Source: Wuchereria bancrofti (lineage: Eukaryota; Nematoda; Chromadorea; Rhabditida; Onchocercidae). From it: DNA of 64,000 nucleotides. The DNA lies in contig SSBO01000012.1 of assembly GCA_005281725.1 (NCBI GenBank), positions 8,216,234 to 8,280,233 of the forward strand, given 5' to 3'. Under the pieces are notes generated by a model. The model worked only from the letters and a program-made list of their open reading frames with translations. It was not told where the DNA came from and did no database searches. Of the stretch, positions 13,289-28,523 are shown in pieces. The translations under genes were made by a program, and so were the position numbers. Each line of letters begins with the position of its first letter. The stretch's first letter is position 1.

Positions 13289-14996
13289 AGATAAAATTTG
13301 GTGAAATCTTTACCTTCAAAAAAATGATTTTAATGAAAAAACTCATAGTATTGTACTTTTTCATTTCCTTGTTCATTTTTCCCATTTACAAGCGAACGAT
13401 TGAACTTCAGGTGTCGAAGCTCAGTTTTTCTCCGTAATTTGATCGAATTCATAACTGTAACACATTATTGGTCAATATTTTAAGACCGAAAAAGGGGTTT
13501 TGCCACTTGACAGGTTTTAATTCTTTACTTATTAATTCAACCATTTCACAGTTTTCATCACCAAGAATGCAGCTCATATTTTATCCAGGTACCATTCAGT
13601 ATAAATTTAATTAATCTAGACTTGATGTAGCCCAAAGAAAAAGATGAAAGGAAGTTAGTATTAACTTGATCAATAGCATTAATTAGAGGAAAAATGCACG
13701 AAAAACAAATTCATCTCACACTACTTTCATCAACATTTTACAGATTATAATTTAAACAAATGAAACCTTCTGATTTTTACTTACTGTTCTACTTATAATA
13801 TGTAATCATAATATTTCAGCAATTAAAATAAATAATATTTTAATAGCTACTCGACCACAAGGGAAAAAAAGAAGGGAAGATATAATAAATGAGTAATTGG
13901 AACTTCAAAACTATAAAAAGAAAATTCGTTTGCTAAAAATTTTGAAATATTTGCACTAAAAACGTGTTAAAAAAGAAAATACCAATATGTTAGGTAAAAT
14001 AATTCGAAAATTTTTATGGTTTAGTAAAAAAGAAAAACGGATTAAGAGGTTTTTTTTTCTTCAAGCACATTTCTAAAAGTAAATAAAATTTGAAATTTCA
14101 TTTTCCCACATGAAATTACCGTAAACTATGTGATTGTAAAATTACGTAATAAAAATAAAAGTCGAAACAAAAAAATGTTTCATACTGTTTTTTATCAAAT
14201 TGTTTTATTTTCTTAACATTTTCATCAACTGTTTCTGAATGGTAAAAACTAAAAAGAATTATAAATAATCATATTAAACTATTAATAAAATGAAGAGAAG
14301 GTAATGCATAACAAAGCTGGCAATTTATAGTGCGCTTGATTTATATATTTTATAAAAAATTATTCAATTTAATTTAGCTTAGTTTATTACGAAAAAATTT
14401 AAGTTTAAAACTTAAAACGACAATGAAATTCATCAATCATAATCAGCTTGCTAAATAGGAAAAATGAGAGGCTAGGATAGCTCTTATGAATTAACGGTGA
14501 TTATAAATGGATAAAATTATAAATAATCACATTAGACAATCGCAACGAGTGAATGGGAAGGGAAAACAATGATAGTGTAACAGATAAGATACTAGCAACG
14601 AATGATGAGATGCTGATATGATATGTTTACTGATAGATTATGCCGAATTTAAGCTAATATATCATGCTTCAAATGTATCAATTTGTAAAAATTGGCAATT
14701 TTACTTATTAATCGAATGAATTGCATTCTTCGAATGGTAGTTAGACCATATGTTGAATAACTTTTAATTGCTGTTATAAGTACAACACTTTCGAAAGCTA
14801 ATTTAAATTCTGAAGCCACATATTCTTATAACAGAACTTCAAAAATAGCACCTGTCGAGGCATTTCGTAAAAAATCGTTAAATCGTGCAAACAGCAATTT
14901 TTTTATAAATAAATGTTAAAAACGGTAAGAAAAATAGATATTATTATTATCATTATCTTTATCACTATCACTATTATTTATTTTACTTTAATACAG

Positions 14997-15031
14997 CTGA
15001 TGATAGTAGATATGGTGACAGAGGACCGGAA
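14997..15031 (+). other. Isolated exon-like segment (35 nt)
   Basis: An acceptor (TTTAATACAG) and a near-consensus donor (GGAA|GTAAGTACG) bracket 35 nt that are open in one frame (DDSRYGDRGPE). The segment is locally GC-richer. No in-phase partner exon was found, so it may be an exon of a poorly conserved transcript or chance. Confidence 0.15.
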
Positions 15032-15468
15032 GTAAGTACGGCCATATGAGGCAGTTAAAAAAGAAGCCAAGCATACTTCCATTTAGTCAGATAAGCACCA
15101 AAAAATGAAACAAATGGGAAAGAATTGGAGCATTAAAACTGAAATGCATCACATCAAGGAAATCCTATTCGTATTTCGGCATAGATGAAAAGTGAAAAGG
15201 AGGATGGAGGGTGGACAAGAAATGACATGTTGTAAGAGTAGAGGAAGTCTTAGCCTAATCCTGCTTCATTTCTAGTTTACTTCCATTCTACTAGGAGATT
15301 TTGTCCTCCAGTCTTCACACTACCCATCTCACTACAATGAATTTGGGAAAAAAGAGAAAAAAACCGAGAAGAAAAATGGAATCGGCGGCGACTTGACAGC
15401 TAGTAAAAGGGAAATTGCATCCCCGTATGTTGTCTATGCTTAATGCTCCCGTTACTGCTTGTCCCTCT

Positions 15469-15469
15469 G

Positions 15470-15500
<31 letters not shown>

Positions 15501-15539
15501 ATGTGTGTATATGTATGTAATATGTGTATGTGTGTACGT
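15469..15539. repeat. TA/GT dinucleotide microsatellite
   Basis: A run of alternating TA followed by GT-rich repeats. It creates the spurious open frames seen on both strands here. Confidence 0.9.
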
Positions 15540-18500
15540 CAGTATCCGTCTCCGTAAAGTTAAATTGTCTGTTAATGTTTGCATAGAAGTGGTGGTCACG
15601 CTAGACCAGAAGTTTGCTTACAACTGCTAGTCTACTTTGCTTCACACGACTTCTAATTTCATAACAAGGTAGATGGCACAGTTCCCGAGACAATAATGAG
15701 CGGTAACGTGTAGAAGAGTGCAAGGTTGTCATTACTACCATGTAAGATTGTAGCTAGTTACTACGTCAATCTCAGTGGATTATAGGTAAATAAGTAAACA
15801 AACTGATATTGGTCAATAAAAAGATTAAATTCTGAACCGCAAAATCATCTCCTTCCTTGTCACTATCCATAGATAAGCGATCACTGATCAAATTATACCA
15901 AACTGGTCTTATAAAAAAGTACAAATAGTAAATGAGTGCTTTTTGAAAGAATAAGATTAGTAGTAAATGATTCCAAATTGATGAACTGGTGATAAGGACT
16001 GGTCAATAAGGCATAAATTAAGTTTTAAAAATATAAAATGCGTATGTTATAACCAAAGTAATGGAATGAAGAAAACTAAAGAACATATTCGTTATAACAA
16101 CTTTTACTATCAGGTAAATAATAGCGCATTAGAATACTTGGTGAAATGATTTTAGCCTCCAAAAGTTTTACAAATGACAAATTTATTTTATTTTACAGTG
16201 AAATTATTCATATAGTTAAGTTAATGCCATGTTGGGAGAATGTGATATAATATATGAGATTTAATAATTCAAGTTTATTATTACTGAATGGAAAGTTGAT
16301 TGATGAAGTAAGGCCATCGGAAAGATAGCTCACATTGGCATTCATGAGACAATTTTATTTAATCCATTCGATTGTCTGACAAACTTCGACTGCTTCTCAG
16401 TGTTGTTTCAAAAGACGCCACTTTATTTATAATTTGCATTTAGTTTGGATTTTCATAAATGAACAAATGAAACATATTTAAATTAACTTAATATTTCGGC
16501 CGAAAGGAAAAGAACTAGTGGCTAACAAAAAATAACAGCAGGCGGTAAAAGCTACTACAGTCAAGAAAAATGTTTTGTTTTATAACAACTATCTCTTCTC
16601 CGTTCCTCTCTTCCTACTAATGAGAGGGCGCCTCAATGCCGCTCCTACCATTTTCATTTGATGATAATGTAAGCCAATATACCTTTAATGTGATTCTATT
16701 CCCTAAACAAGGACGTCCACGGAAGCGGGGTAGTGAGATGATATAAGAGAAACAAGCCGGGGAAAGAGATCGTAAACTTACAAACTTCTGTTTATTATTC
16801 TCAACTATTTATTTATTTTTTTTCTCAACAGTGCTACATCACATTCTAACTAGATCTTTCCCTTCCCCCACTTGAATGCATCTCTCTGTACTATCTACAG
16901 AACTTTCAAATTTTCGGCTGCCTGATTTCCATGAAATTTTTTTTTTTTTTTTTTTTTTGGTTCTATGATTCAAGTAAACAAGCAGTAGAAGGAGAAATGT
17001 TGATGTTTGTTTTGGATATCATTTACTATATGTCCGTATCCATGTTTACTGAAAGAATGTAAGATATATTTGTCACGACATAAGAAGTAAAACATCATTT
17101 CTTATAACCTAATAATGTTTGTTGAAAGTTACGTGTAGCATCTTCTCATATCATAATCTGAAATTAGTAGGGATAGTTTCTATGAAAACTCACTTTTATA
17201 ACCATGCAAAATTTAAATAAGTTTTTAAATCTAAAAAATTAATTAAAGTTTGATGTATTTCAATAAACTTATTATTATAGTCCAATAGTGTTTCCTCATT
17301 TCAAAATAAATGAAAAAGAAAAAAAAACAATAATATACAGTGAAAATGTACAGATGCAAGCCTTCTTTTTTTTTTGATTGTAAAACAAACAACAATTCAG
17401 GATGTAGTCCGGATGTGTATGAGCTTGTAACTCGTTAGCTAATAAGCCAACAGATGTGGTGATATATGATAAGAAAAAATGGGACCATATATATTTTTTA
17501 AAATTTGTTTTTAGATTAGAGCATTCATGAAGCTGTAAATTTTTCTATTTATAAATAAAATTTAACGATGTTCACTGCAAACAATATTTTACATCGCTTT
17601 TTATTGTTAGAAAACTATAAGTATAATGGAAAAAATATTTCGATTTCAGATTACTACTTTTGTGCAAATTTTTTCAAATCAGTAAAAAAAGGAAAAAAAA
17701 AACATTTCATTTTTTTTATCGCTTAATAATGAATGAAAAGTAAATAAACGCAATGGTTGGAAGCAATTTTTCTAACAATGAATTTTTTTCTTGACACCTG
17801 CTGGATTAAGTAGAATGACATCAGAAAATTTTCTCTAGATTCCATATGTGGTCATATTCTATTAAACTTCGTGGTAAAAATCTGCCCTTGTTGTTTTGCT
17901 TTTGTCTTAGTCTAATCGAAATAATTTGAAAATAATGTAAATTGCCATCAATTTAAATTTTCAAAAAGATGTACGAAATGCTTGCATGAATTCTTTGAAG
18001 ATATTATTAGATATTATCACGTTTACATTCACAAATTCTAATAATATGAATTGCGAATTTTTTATCTTTAAAAAATGCATAAATGAAACTTTTTCCGCGC
18101 TAATATTTTCATTAAGATTATAAAGGATGAATTTGCATCATTGTGACAGAAAGCATCATTATCTGCCTTAAATATCTAAATTTAGCATGATATTATCAGT
18201 CAAATCAGTCCAATCATTTCATTTGCTGTAAAATGTTTTAGGAGCCCATCAATCATAAGGAAAATGTTAGTTCAGAGGAAAAAGAGCTACGAGAAATAAG
18301 ACATTCCGCAATTTGAGAGATAAACAGTCCATCTGCTTTCTCTTTACATTAAATATGATGAATTTAAGTTTCATTCTTTAACAATTAAAAGTTTCAAAAA
18401 AATCATACAATTTTTTGGTGCAAAACGAAAAAATCAAATTGCACTATGCTAATTCTAGATTTTGATCATTTTTAGAAAGATTATATTACAAAATAAAACC

Positions 18501-21500
18501 ATTTCAGAAGTAAAAAATTTGTAGACAAAGTTTAGTTTTTCTTTTTCACTTTTTTAATTTTATTGTTTTATTTTTTATAACAAATAACTTCCGAATCCTG
18601 CAATATCTTATCTGATAATATAACAAGACTCTTAAATAATTTTATTTTATGATCATAAAATTGTGTTTAAACCGAAATATTTTCTCCATTTAAATTCTTC
18701 CATGAATTAAAGATTTTCCACAATATTTCTCCTTTGTTTAGAAAGAGAAGAAGAAAAAATTGTTTTCATTTTCTAATTTCTTAGTTTCTATAAATTCACA
18801 CTAATCAATGACAGCTGGTATAATTTCCGGTGTGTTTCAGAGGAGCCCTACAATATCACTGACTATAGTGATAGAGGACAACGCTAGCAACGTGGCGAAA
18901 TTTTCAATTCTTTTATCACAGTTGTTTGTTATTCTGATAAAAAAAAGTTTGTAGAGAGATTTTAATTTCAATTGGGAAAAAAAGAAATAACAATTATCCG
19001 GGGAATTCATTGATATTCAATGATATCTACCGGTGAGTTAATTAATTGTAAGTCTGATGCAATCGATCATCAATTCTCCAAAAAAAAAAAAAAAGCTATG
19101 TTCTAACTATTTGTTTCAATCTATAATTAATATGATTGAGAAAAGAATTTATACCCACTTTCTTGACCCTTTTATTATTTCTTTTTCTTTTCACTATGAA
19201 ACGATATAAATGGCTTATCGTTGCCGCCTTTACCTTTTTGAATACTTTTTGGCGCAATCGATAGAATTCGAAATTCGAAAAACGCTACCTTTCACTTCTT
19301 GGCAATTTTTTGAAAGGAATAATGACTGGGAGTTTTTTAAACAAATCTTTCTTTTTTTTTCTTATTACTCCTCCATAAATAAAGCAAAAGATCCAAAAAT
19401 GTCACAGCTTTGTCACTTTTGAAATTTCATTAAATCAGAAAAGTTAAACTTAGAACGATAATTAGATTTATAATAATTTTTAAGTTTCAAGCGAAATCAC
19501 TTTGAAATGTATAATCTTTGTGTTATTGTTTTTTTTTTCAAATTTGTGCTTTTCAGATAAGATTTAATAGAAGTGATTATGCTGAAGCATTCTAATCGAG
19601 AATAATTCAAAAATAATAGCACTGTTGGCTCATTGATAATGAAACCATGAAATTGTTCATACATTTGTTAAAATTTTGTGCAAATTTATGGAAAATCAAC
19701 ACTACAGAATTGATAATGAACTGCAAGTGAAGGCATTAGGGACATAAAAAATTGAAAACTGCCGTTCAATTTCAAAATAAGAAATTAAAAAATGGCATTG
19801 AAGAAAAAGCATTACGGTAGTACAACTGTTGATATGGTTACAAAACATTCTGCTTTTTTTTCCATTTAGATTGATACCTTTTCTTGCTTTATCTTAGTAT
19901 ATCTTACTACTACTTCTTCACTGATTTCCTTTTCATCAACTAAGAATGATCTGTTTTATCAGTTTGCTCACAGGTCATATTGCGCCAATGCAGTCCTAAT
20001 GATGTGGAAGAAAGAAGAGGACAGTGAGAAAATGATGGATAAGATTATTGATATTCCACGATTATTGATCATTTACCTTTGTTACAATTGACCATTTGCA
20101 CATTTGCCACCAGATATGCTCATACTAGGAAAACATGTGATTTACTTTTGCACTTTTCCACTATTCATCTAGCAATGCATTTCATTACTGTTTTTCTCCG
20201 ATATTCGTAGCTTTCGTTAGCCTGGTACATAATTACAGTGCCATTATTTACTAATTTCCAGAAGTAAAATTAACATGAGTTTTTAGTCTGTTTACCTTCT
20301 CTAGCATTAAAATGCAATCATCGTTAGTTTGCTCAAACAGATGTTATGTAATGGATACATTTCATGTATTTGTATACATATATTATTTCTAAAATGAAAC
20401 ACTTTCTAAAATGAAAATGTTTCTTACATTCTTGAAATAAAATTTCAAATTTCCTTGTTAATCGCTTGAAATTGAAGTACGTTTTGTTTGTTGGGAATTG
20501 AATTTGCGCTTTACAAATTTCAAATTCGATGTACGTTTACAATATTAAACAATTTAATACTGATAGAAATAATTATTGAAAAAGAAACCTTTGAATTTTT
20601 ATTTTACCTATTTTTACGTCTAATCTTATTCTGAGCTTTGCCATTCACTTCGTTTTTGCTTCTCTTTGATTAAAATTTTATCAGCTTCAATGGCATGAAA
20701 AAAAAACACATTTAATTGCACATTTTTTTTAGCTACACCAAAAGAAAAATTGATGGTGGAAGACAGAAAAAAGAAAAAAAAAATAAAATCTCGACCTTTG
20801 ATCTTTCATAAGGATTCAGGATGAGTGGATAGTGAGGAAGTTGAAAGACCATCTGTTCTCAAACCTCGAGCTATCCCACACCAAATCACTTTGTAATAAC
20901 TTCACTTCACCAATTTCACTTTATATTGCTAATCAATAGGTCAAAATAAAACAAAATTAGTAGTCGAAAATGCCCGAAGACATTGATAACAAAAGGGATT
21001 TTTTTCCAAAAATCATTTCTAAAAAATAATTGCCCAAAAATAAAATTATGAAGCAAATTAATTAAAAAACGTAATTTTGAAAGAAATAAAAAATATGTCG
21101 ATCTAAGTTAAAAATCATTATTTTCCTAAAAATTTTCATACTATTTTTGCTTTTTAATTAATAAAATCAAAGTTCTGCAATATTATTTCGGAGAAAAAAG
21201 AAGTTAATAACTATCAGTGATGAGAAGTATACTGTTTGATAATGAATGAAATGTTCAGAAGAGGACATATCATTTCACTTTTCAATAAGTTTGTGATGTA
21301 TGCTGGAGAAATTTCACGCTTCAATACATAATGATAGACCTTGATAGATGGAATGGTTTTTGTAATTACAGCAATGGATAGAGCACTTAGTTTATTAAAG
21401 AAGTAGAAACCATATAATTAAAACGATGATTAGCAGTAATTTAGTGAACTAAGTGATAATAAAGGATAACGTGAGAAGGTAAATGATGCGAAATAATTTA

Positions 21501-23340
21501 TAATTATATGATTGGAAAGAATGGTGCTATAACTTTGTGTCTTCCCTATTTGCACTGAAATGCATGTGAATTTTGTCCGCATTAAAAACTGTCAAAATGA
21601 TGTCACCACAAATTTCTGCTTTGTAAGAAAAAAAAAGTGATTTGATTAAAAGCACTGATAACTGTTTGCTTGCTTTGTCTTTCCGTGTGCTACTACATTC
21701 TACTATCCCGCCCGTTTATCCTTTATTGCAACAACTTTGTGGTTTACGCTTACTTTTTTAACTGTTTAAGTGTTAACAAACAGTGACCGCAATTGCAACA
21801 TACTTTCCAACTTTTATTTCACATCAGGTCATATCATATCATATTAGAAAGACCTTAACATCTCAGTAATAAAAAGTTAATCAGGATTCGAAATTAGTAA
21901 CAAAGAGAAACAGTAATTGAACACTAAACCAGTTATATAGTTACACTAACTTTATAATTTAAATATGATAAGCGAATGATGACAATGAAAGATGAAGGAT
22001 GAATGAGCTAATCGATCATGTCATTCAATGATAAAATGACGGTGGTGATGGTGAAGTAAGTGCAACTGTGATGACACTATGACAATAATAAGATGAACTC
22101 ATTCTGAAATACTTTTAAGTATCAATAATTTCGAAGATGATTTACTTCTTTATATGTATTTGCCGGTATGTTTCTTTAATCGTATCACTTTAGACAATGT
22201 CTGTTGATTAAGCGATTTCCTAGGATTACTTCAAAAAGGACAAACAATTTGGTTTAGACGAAATTGCAGTCACATTACATTTGACTAAACATGTATTATT
22301 TGTTTTAAAGTCTGCAAAAATTTTCGATTACAGTGTCTAAATTCGAAGTCATTTCGATTCTTTTGAAAACCTTTAACCTCGGTGATTCTCTAATATTTCT
22401 TCATTTCTCCTACTCTCTTCATCCATCAATCTTTCCTTTTCCCTCTTTTTTCGTTTTTTCTTCCATTAGCGGTTACATTTGAAATTCAATTTCTTTCCGA
22501 AAAAAAAAAAAAAAAATTTTGCTCTAAATTCGGCCAAATTTAGACTAAAAGATTGGGTAAGAATAAAGGAAGTATTCAGATTCTTACAGTTTCTCATCTC
22601 ACAAAATGTATTTAGCATTACTTTACGGTAAATGTAATTTATTCCATTAATGAAAGTGGGAAATGATTATTTTTATTCAAATTTTATTTTGAAGTGCAAA
22701 ATGAATTATGATTAGCCAACAAAATTTCTGTGCCTTATATCAATTTGATTAGTATTAGTATTTAATATTGCTGTGACATTTTTTTGTTTGGTCTTTTTAT
22801 ACAAATATACAAAAAAATCAATTTTTTTCCTGCTATCGTCAAAATGTTTAGTTTTTTTTCACAAATTGATAATAAAAAAACGAATATACAAAAAGAAAAA
22901 ATCAATTTTTCTTGTTATCATCAAAAAAAAAAGAAAACGATGATATGTGCGAAAAATATTTTTACTTGAATAAATCAGTAAAACAGAAAAAAAATTTGAG
23001 ATTTTGAAATAATAAGACTTTTTAAATTTTCAATAATTATAGTTATGACAACAAATTTTAGAAACTGAAAAGTAAAAATTTTTAAAAGTTAAATTTGATC
23101 GACTAAATACATATATACATAATTTGTTCTCTTTCATCTTGCAACAATATGAATATGCACCTGTTAGGTATGGCACACATTCATACATATTTGGCGGCAA
23201 TGAATGATGGATACGATGTGAGAAGGACAGATGTGAATTGCACATGGACAGAAAGAGAAATGATAGTACGTTGAAGCGTAATTCTTATTTGAAAAAATGC
23301 AATTACGGAGATAAGCAATAAGTATTTCTGATAGCAAAAC

Positions 23341-23412
23341 TGTTTTCTTTTTCTCTCTCTTTAACCTTCCCCTTACCTCTCTCTCTTTCTCTCTCCATCC
23401 CTCTCTTTTTTC
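23341..23412. repeat. CT-rich pyrimidine tract
   Basis: Pyrimidine tract of about 70 bp with CTCT repeats, followed by a GA-rich stretch near 23535-23570. Simple sequence of no clear function. Confidence 0.6.
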
Positions 23413-24649
23413 CTGTTGTGTTATGTTATGTTTTTTTGTAGGTGATTAGTTTGAAATGCTTTCAATAGAAAAGTTTAATGATCACAAATTGTGATACTAT
23501 ATCATTATGATAACTAGAATGATTGATGATGTATGAGAGAGAAAGGAGGAGAGAGAGAGGAAAAAAATAAGAACTAATTTTTAATAATTTTACAATTATT
23601 TTTTTTCATGCAATTGAACTTTACACTTTTATTATTCATCCCGCCATCATGTCTAGCGTAATAATGATCAAATTGTTATCTGATTTGAAGACCTGATGAT
23701 GACGATGATAATGATAATGATAATGCATTAAGAGATGGTAATTATGTAGTGTTAAGATGGTAATATTGTTTTAATCTGATCGTTTAAATTAGTTGGATTA
23801 TTTCCACTAAGGCAATTAAAACAATAAATAGATTAAAAGAATTGATAAATAAATGGTTTTATATGCTTACAATGTTTTTTCTCATTTCTTTTTTGCTTTT
23901 TTTAAGTTTTATACAGTAATATGAAAAAAAATGATATTTGATAGAAAAGTATATTAGATATAAGAAGAAATTAGCTGAATATTTATAAATACAGCACTAA
24001 GTAATCATTCGAGAATGCATGCATGCACATATGTATTGTTAATAGCTATTTATTTAGATAAAATTAATATAAATTACAAAATGCCTACTTAAGGCAGTGT
24101 TTATCGTGTGTAATTAGCAAAATACGGATTGCTCTGAATGACCAAACAGTCGTATTCGTTATTTTGATCTAAAATGTCTGTAAGTTTACTTACTTAGTTG
24201 AAAATTTGAAAAAATTCATCAAATAATTTTGCAACCAATAACGCATTTTTCTGTTTTTCTTACCGTCTCTCGTTAATAAAGTGCCTATAATGTAGAAAAA
24301 AAGACAAAATACACGAGAATTAAGACAAGAGCTATTTTACTTTATTAAATCACAATTAAGAAACTTCAACACTACAATTTATCAGTATCGATATAAGTAA
24401 CACCACAAAACTCATCTATTTATTGATTTAACATACAATACATGGTTACATTAGGAATAAAAGATCAATATCATTTTCCAGAAGAAAGTAGAGGTTATCT
24501 GATTAATTGGTAATAAAAATGTTAGAGAGAAAAATGAGAATTATCAGCTTTGATAATATTCTGCGACAAATGACACTACCCGTCAAAGAGAATACAATGA
24601 GAATGATAATTGTTGGGGTCTATTGAAGTCCAACTCGATCGCAGGATAT

Positions 24650-24780
24650 GCAAATAAGTTGGCAAACATACACATACAGACGCAGACACACCCACACATA
24701 AATATATTGTGTACTCACGAATACATATATATATATATATACACTCACGCAAACATACATACATAATACACACACATACA
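24650..24780. repeat. CA and TA microsatellite cluster
   Basis: Interrupted CA/ACATA repeats with a (TA)n core near 24726-24742. Open frames over it are artefacts of the repeat. Confidence 0.8.
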
Positions 24781-27261
24781 GCCCATATTGTTTGTCATTT
24801 TACAACTCGAACTTTTCCATTCGTTAGTTCAATAGCATCTTATTTCCATGTTCCCTGTATTCAGTAATGAAGTATGAGATTTATTAACCAACTGACAAGA
24901 TCAAGAATTTCTGGTTATTATATTTATAGATAAACTACATCAGTATAGGGTTAAATTTCATTCGTATCAAATATTTATTCACCTAACGAACTTCTTTCAA
25001 ACGAAAGAATTTTAGGAATAAACGAAAGTTGAATTTTACTTTAACAAACTGCAAACATTTTCTTCCATATGATTACATATTTAATGTTAAGTGAAACTTT
25101 TTTTCTTTTTAGGATAATTAAGTTAATATATATTGAGCATTTACGAAGACACACCTGAATTAGAGGCCGATGGTAATGATAATGATTATCAATGATAATT
25201 ACTGATATATATGCAACGATGAACTAACTGTATTATTCAATGGACAAAACTAACGACTTTACAAATTTATAAACATGCGTAAACAGATACAGTTACCTTT
25301 TCTCGTCCCATAGATCTCATTATTTATCTAGAAGACTCAGGTGAGTCATCAATAATATGTTGTCAATTTGTATATCTTTCCTCATTCAATCTATTTCTAA
25401 ATATTTTAAATATATGTTCGTAAATAGTGAAAGTACCAAACAAGTTAACAAATAAGCTAGAAAAAGAGCGTTTTCTTTACGGTTTCTTCTTGTTGTTGAT
25501 TTACATTTCCATAGTCCAAATATCCGGAAGAACTTTTTTTTTGCGAATTGGCAGCCACATATATACTTTTGTTCACATAATACTTAAGTGGTAGCAGAAA
25601 AAAACGAAAATATCTGACGGTAAATTTATTGGCTTCAAATCTTGTCATCATAGTTTGGAAACAGCAGAATTAAAGCTTAGGTCTTAGTGGTTCAGTTTAA
25701 ACATTAGCAGATTTTCCATTTATCACAGTAAACATCAAATCAATTTTTCAAAAGATTAGGAATTTTAATTTTATAAAATTGCAACAAAAATTGCACCATA
25801 GGTGATTAAAATTCGGATAACAAACCAATTTGTTCAAAATTAAAAAAAATAGTTCATTGACTGCACGTTGGAGACCGAGAAAAACAAAATTCCGGATGCA
25901 ATGCAAGTTTACGAAGCTATAGAAAATTAATTGCAGTTGAAGGAACAGAGAAGAGTGGTAAGCTTAACAAAAACAAGATAAAATGAAATTGCATGAAAAG
26001 GTTTTTCAATTTAAATTATGCTTATATAATTAAAATATCAGTAAGCGGTAAATATATGAAATCGTTTTCTGTTTTGTGTCTTTTTTTCCTTTTGTTATGC
26101 TATGAATCTTATTTAAGATCATGAAAAAGCTAAAAAGAATTCAGACATTATGGACAATCTATTTATTGTAGATAGAAGAAATTATTTCAGAAATGTCTCA
26201 TTGACCTTTGATCTATTGTTAAGTGATTGGTATTGGTGGATCAACAGTTAAGTGTCATATTTAGAATAGAAAATTATGAAAGTTCGAAAAAGAAAAATCT
26301 AGAAAGATTAGAGAAATAGTATTTGCTATAAAGAAATGAATAGGGTAGTACCTTTAAAAAAGTATTATAAGAAGTGATCGGTACAAATCGAAACAAAATA
26401 ATAGCCAGGAGTCAGAGAAAGTGTCTTACTCACTTTTTTATATAAATATTATTTCGGTATTTATCTCTTTATATTAAGTTATGAATTGAATTATCTCAAA
26501 ATGTAGCGAAAATAAATATAGAAGTCATCATTTGCTATTTAGATGTCCACAAATAAGTTCTTCATCACTGGTCCAAATCCTGGGATTTAAATGTAATATC
26601 TTTTTAAGGGTTTTTTTTTGTCAGATTTGACAAAAACAGTTTAACAGCGGATAATATCACTTTCTACTTCATATCATCCGTTAAATTCATTCCAGATAGG
26701 AGAGATTGCTATTGCATCTTCCTAGATTTCGCTTTATCTTTATCACACTAAAAATTTCTCCAAGCAAATCACATTGTCAAGATTATAAAAGTATGGAAGA
26801 GTAAATGTCATTTCTACTGCATTTGCCAATTTAAAATTGAAACTTTAAAAAAAATAATAGAAAAAATTTACAATCCAGAAGATAAAATCAAAATGTAAAG
26901 AAATGGAAGTTGTTCACTTGAATCAGACAATGCTTTTTAATAATGATTTTCTGTCCTTGGAAGGGAAGAGACTTTGCCGCATTGAAGTTATTGTGTATTC
27001 TATGACTTGCAAAAAAAAGGAAAAAAAAAAGCATCCAAAAAGAAGAAGGCAACGAACTTGAAAAAAATGATAATACCAACATTTGGAAAACAATATATCA
27101 ATGATAACATCAATAAGTAAAACTTCTTAGCATAATGTTGCTAGAAAACAGAAAAAGAACTCTTTTTTTTGCAGGGCTGCAAAACGGCGCGTTCATCAAT
27201 CAAAGAAGGGCTCTCTCTTTCTCATTGAGAATTTATTGAGGTTTAAAACAAATTAGCTGAT

Positions 27262-27357
27262 ACTTTTTCCCTCTCATAATCCTCTTTCCCTCCCACTCTC
27301 TTGTAAAACCACCTCCTACTTTACCCCTTTTCCACCCTCACCCTTGCTTGCTTATCA
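27262..27357. repeat. CT-rich pyrimidine tract
   Basis: Strand-asymmetric C/T-rich stretch with blocks such as CCCTCCCACTCTC. Low complexity, not coding. Confidence 0.5.
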
Positions 27358-28458
27358 ACATGGCAAATGATGGGATATTTCAAAACGCTAAGAGAAAAAG
27401 TGAATATCTTTTGAGGTATGAACACGTTTTCTTGGTACTGCATTTATCTATGCATTTATGCTAGAGATTTCTGAAATTTCAAACAAATTGATAAATTTTT
27501 TCAAGTTTCGAAAAGTTTAAAAGTTTTCTTTTCTTTTGTTTTAAACCCATTTCGTAATTATTTATTACGGCGGCTAACATATTCCATTACTCAAAGATGC
27601 ATAGATTATGTTGGAAGTGCATTTATGCTAGTACCGAAAAATATGCAAGACTGATTGTTTCGACAGTCCTTGCAATCCACTTCGCTGAGATATAGTTGCT
27701 GCAACAATTATACCTGCTGTTAATTATCACCTACACACACTAATTTATCTCAGATATGTTTAGAGTTAAAAAAACGGTTACTGTGACCAGAAAAATGAAA
27801 CATAGCAGTTCGAATTTCTCATCTAGATGATAATTCAACATGGAAAATTTGCTAAAATAAGATTAAAATACCAACGATAAAAATATTCTATTCACAGAGT
27901 AACCTAAAAGTTAAGGACTACAGAATAAATTACATTGATATTGAAGGTTAAATGTAAAAGTTTGCATGAAAATTTTTCAAACGAAAATGTCGAAAAAAAT
28001 TTTAAGCGAAGGTTTTTCGAATGTTTAAATCAACAGACTAAGAAAGGTTTGCAAACAAATATAAAAGAAATGTCGACAAAAAAAAGGAGGGAATCATTTT
28101 GAGATCATCTTTGCTGATTAGCGTAACTTTTAGTGCAATGCTTTTTGTTTGCGCGCAACTGATACGGTTTAACATATTGCTCTTCTCAAGATGGTTTAAG
28201 CTCTAATTAAATTTTCCATTTAATAGAACAATTACTCATTGAATAACTTCATTCGAAATTTGATAGCCGTTTTAAATAATTAGTATGAAACAAAGGTTCA
28301 AAATGATAAATAACTCTTTCACTTATTTACTTTTGAGTTGTTTAGCTTCTTAAAAATGAGAAAAAAAACGCCACTAATTTATTTAAATTAGAAATATCAA
28401 TACAGGAAAGGGAAGTATAACATATTAAAAGGATGACGAATTGTCTTTTATCAATCAG

Positions 28459-28523
28459 GTTCAAATCCGCTTCTACCTGAAAACAGAAATGTGATTGTAG
28501 GAGACACATCCCAGAATAGTGAA
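28459..28523 (+). other. Isolated exon-like segment (65 nt)
   Basis: A good acceptor (TTTTATCAATCAG) and a strong donor (AGTGAA|GTAAGTC) bracket 65 nt. Two frames are blocked and one is open throughout (2 nt then 21 codons, including NPLLPENRNVIVGD). The amino-acid mix is less AT-biased than the surroundings. No partner exon was identified, so the gene it might belong to is unknown. Confidence 0.25.

Larger units (their letters stand above)
13289..28458. other. Gene-poor intergenic sequence
   Basis: Fifteen kilobases of AT-rich sequence with many homopolymer runs. Apart from the small items listed separately I see no coding exon chain on either strand, no tRNA and no mobile element with recognisable ends. 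Open frames in this stretch are short and biased to Phe, Lys, Asn and Ile, as expected from composition alone. Confidence 0.5.

Noticed and set aside
15315..15630. Open frames over the TA/GT repeat on both strands
   Set aside because: They consist of repeated YIYI, VCVC and THTH from the microsatellite.
28455..28475. GGTTCAAATCC, resembling a tRNA T-arm
   Set aside because: The flanking bases do not pair as a T stem, and no anticodon or acceptor stem is present.
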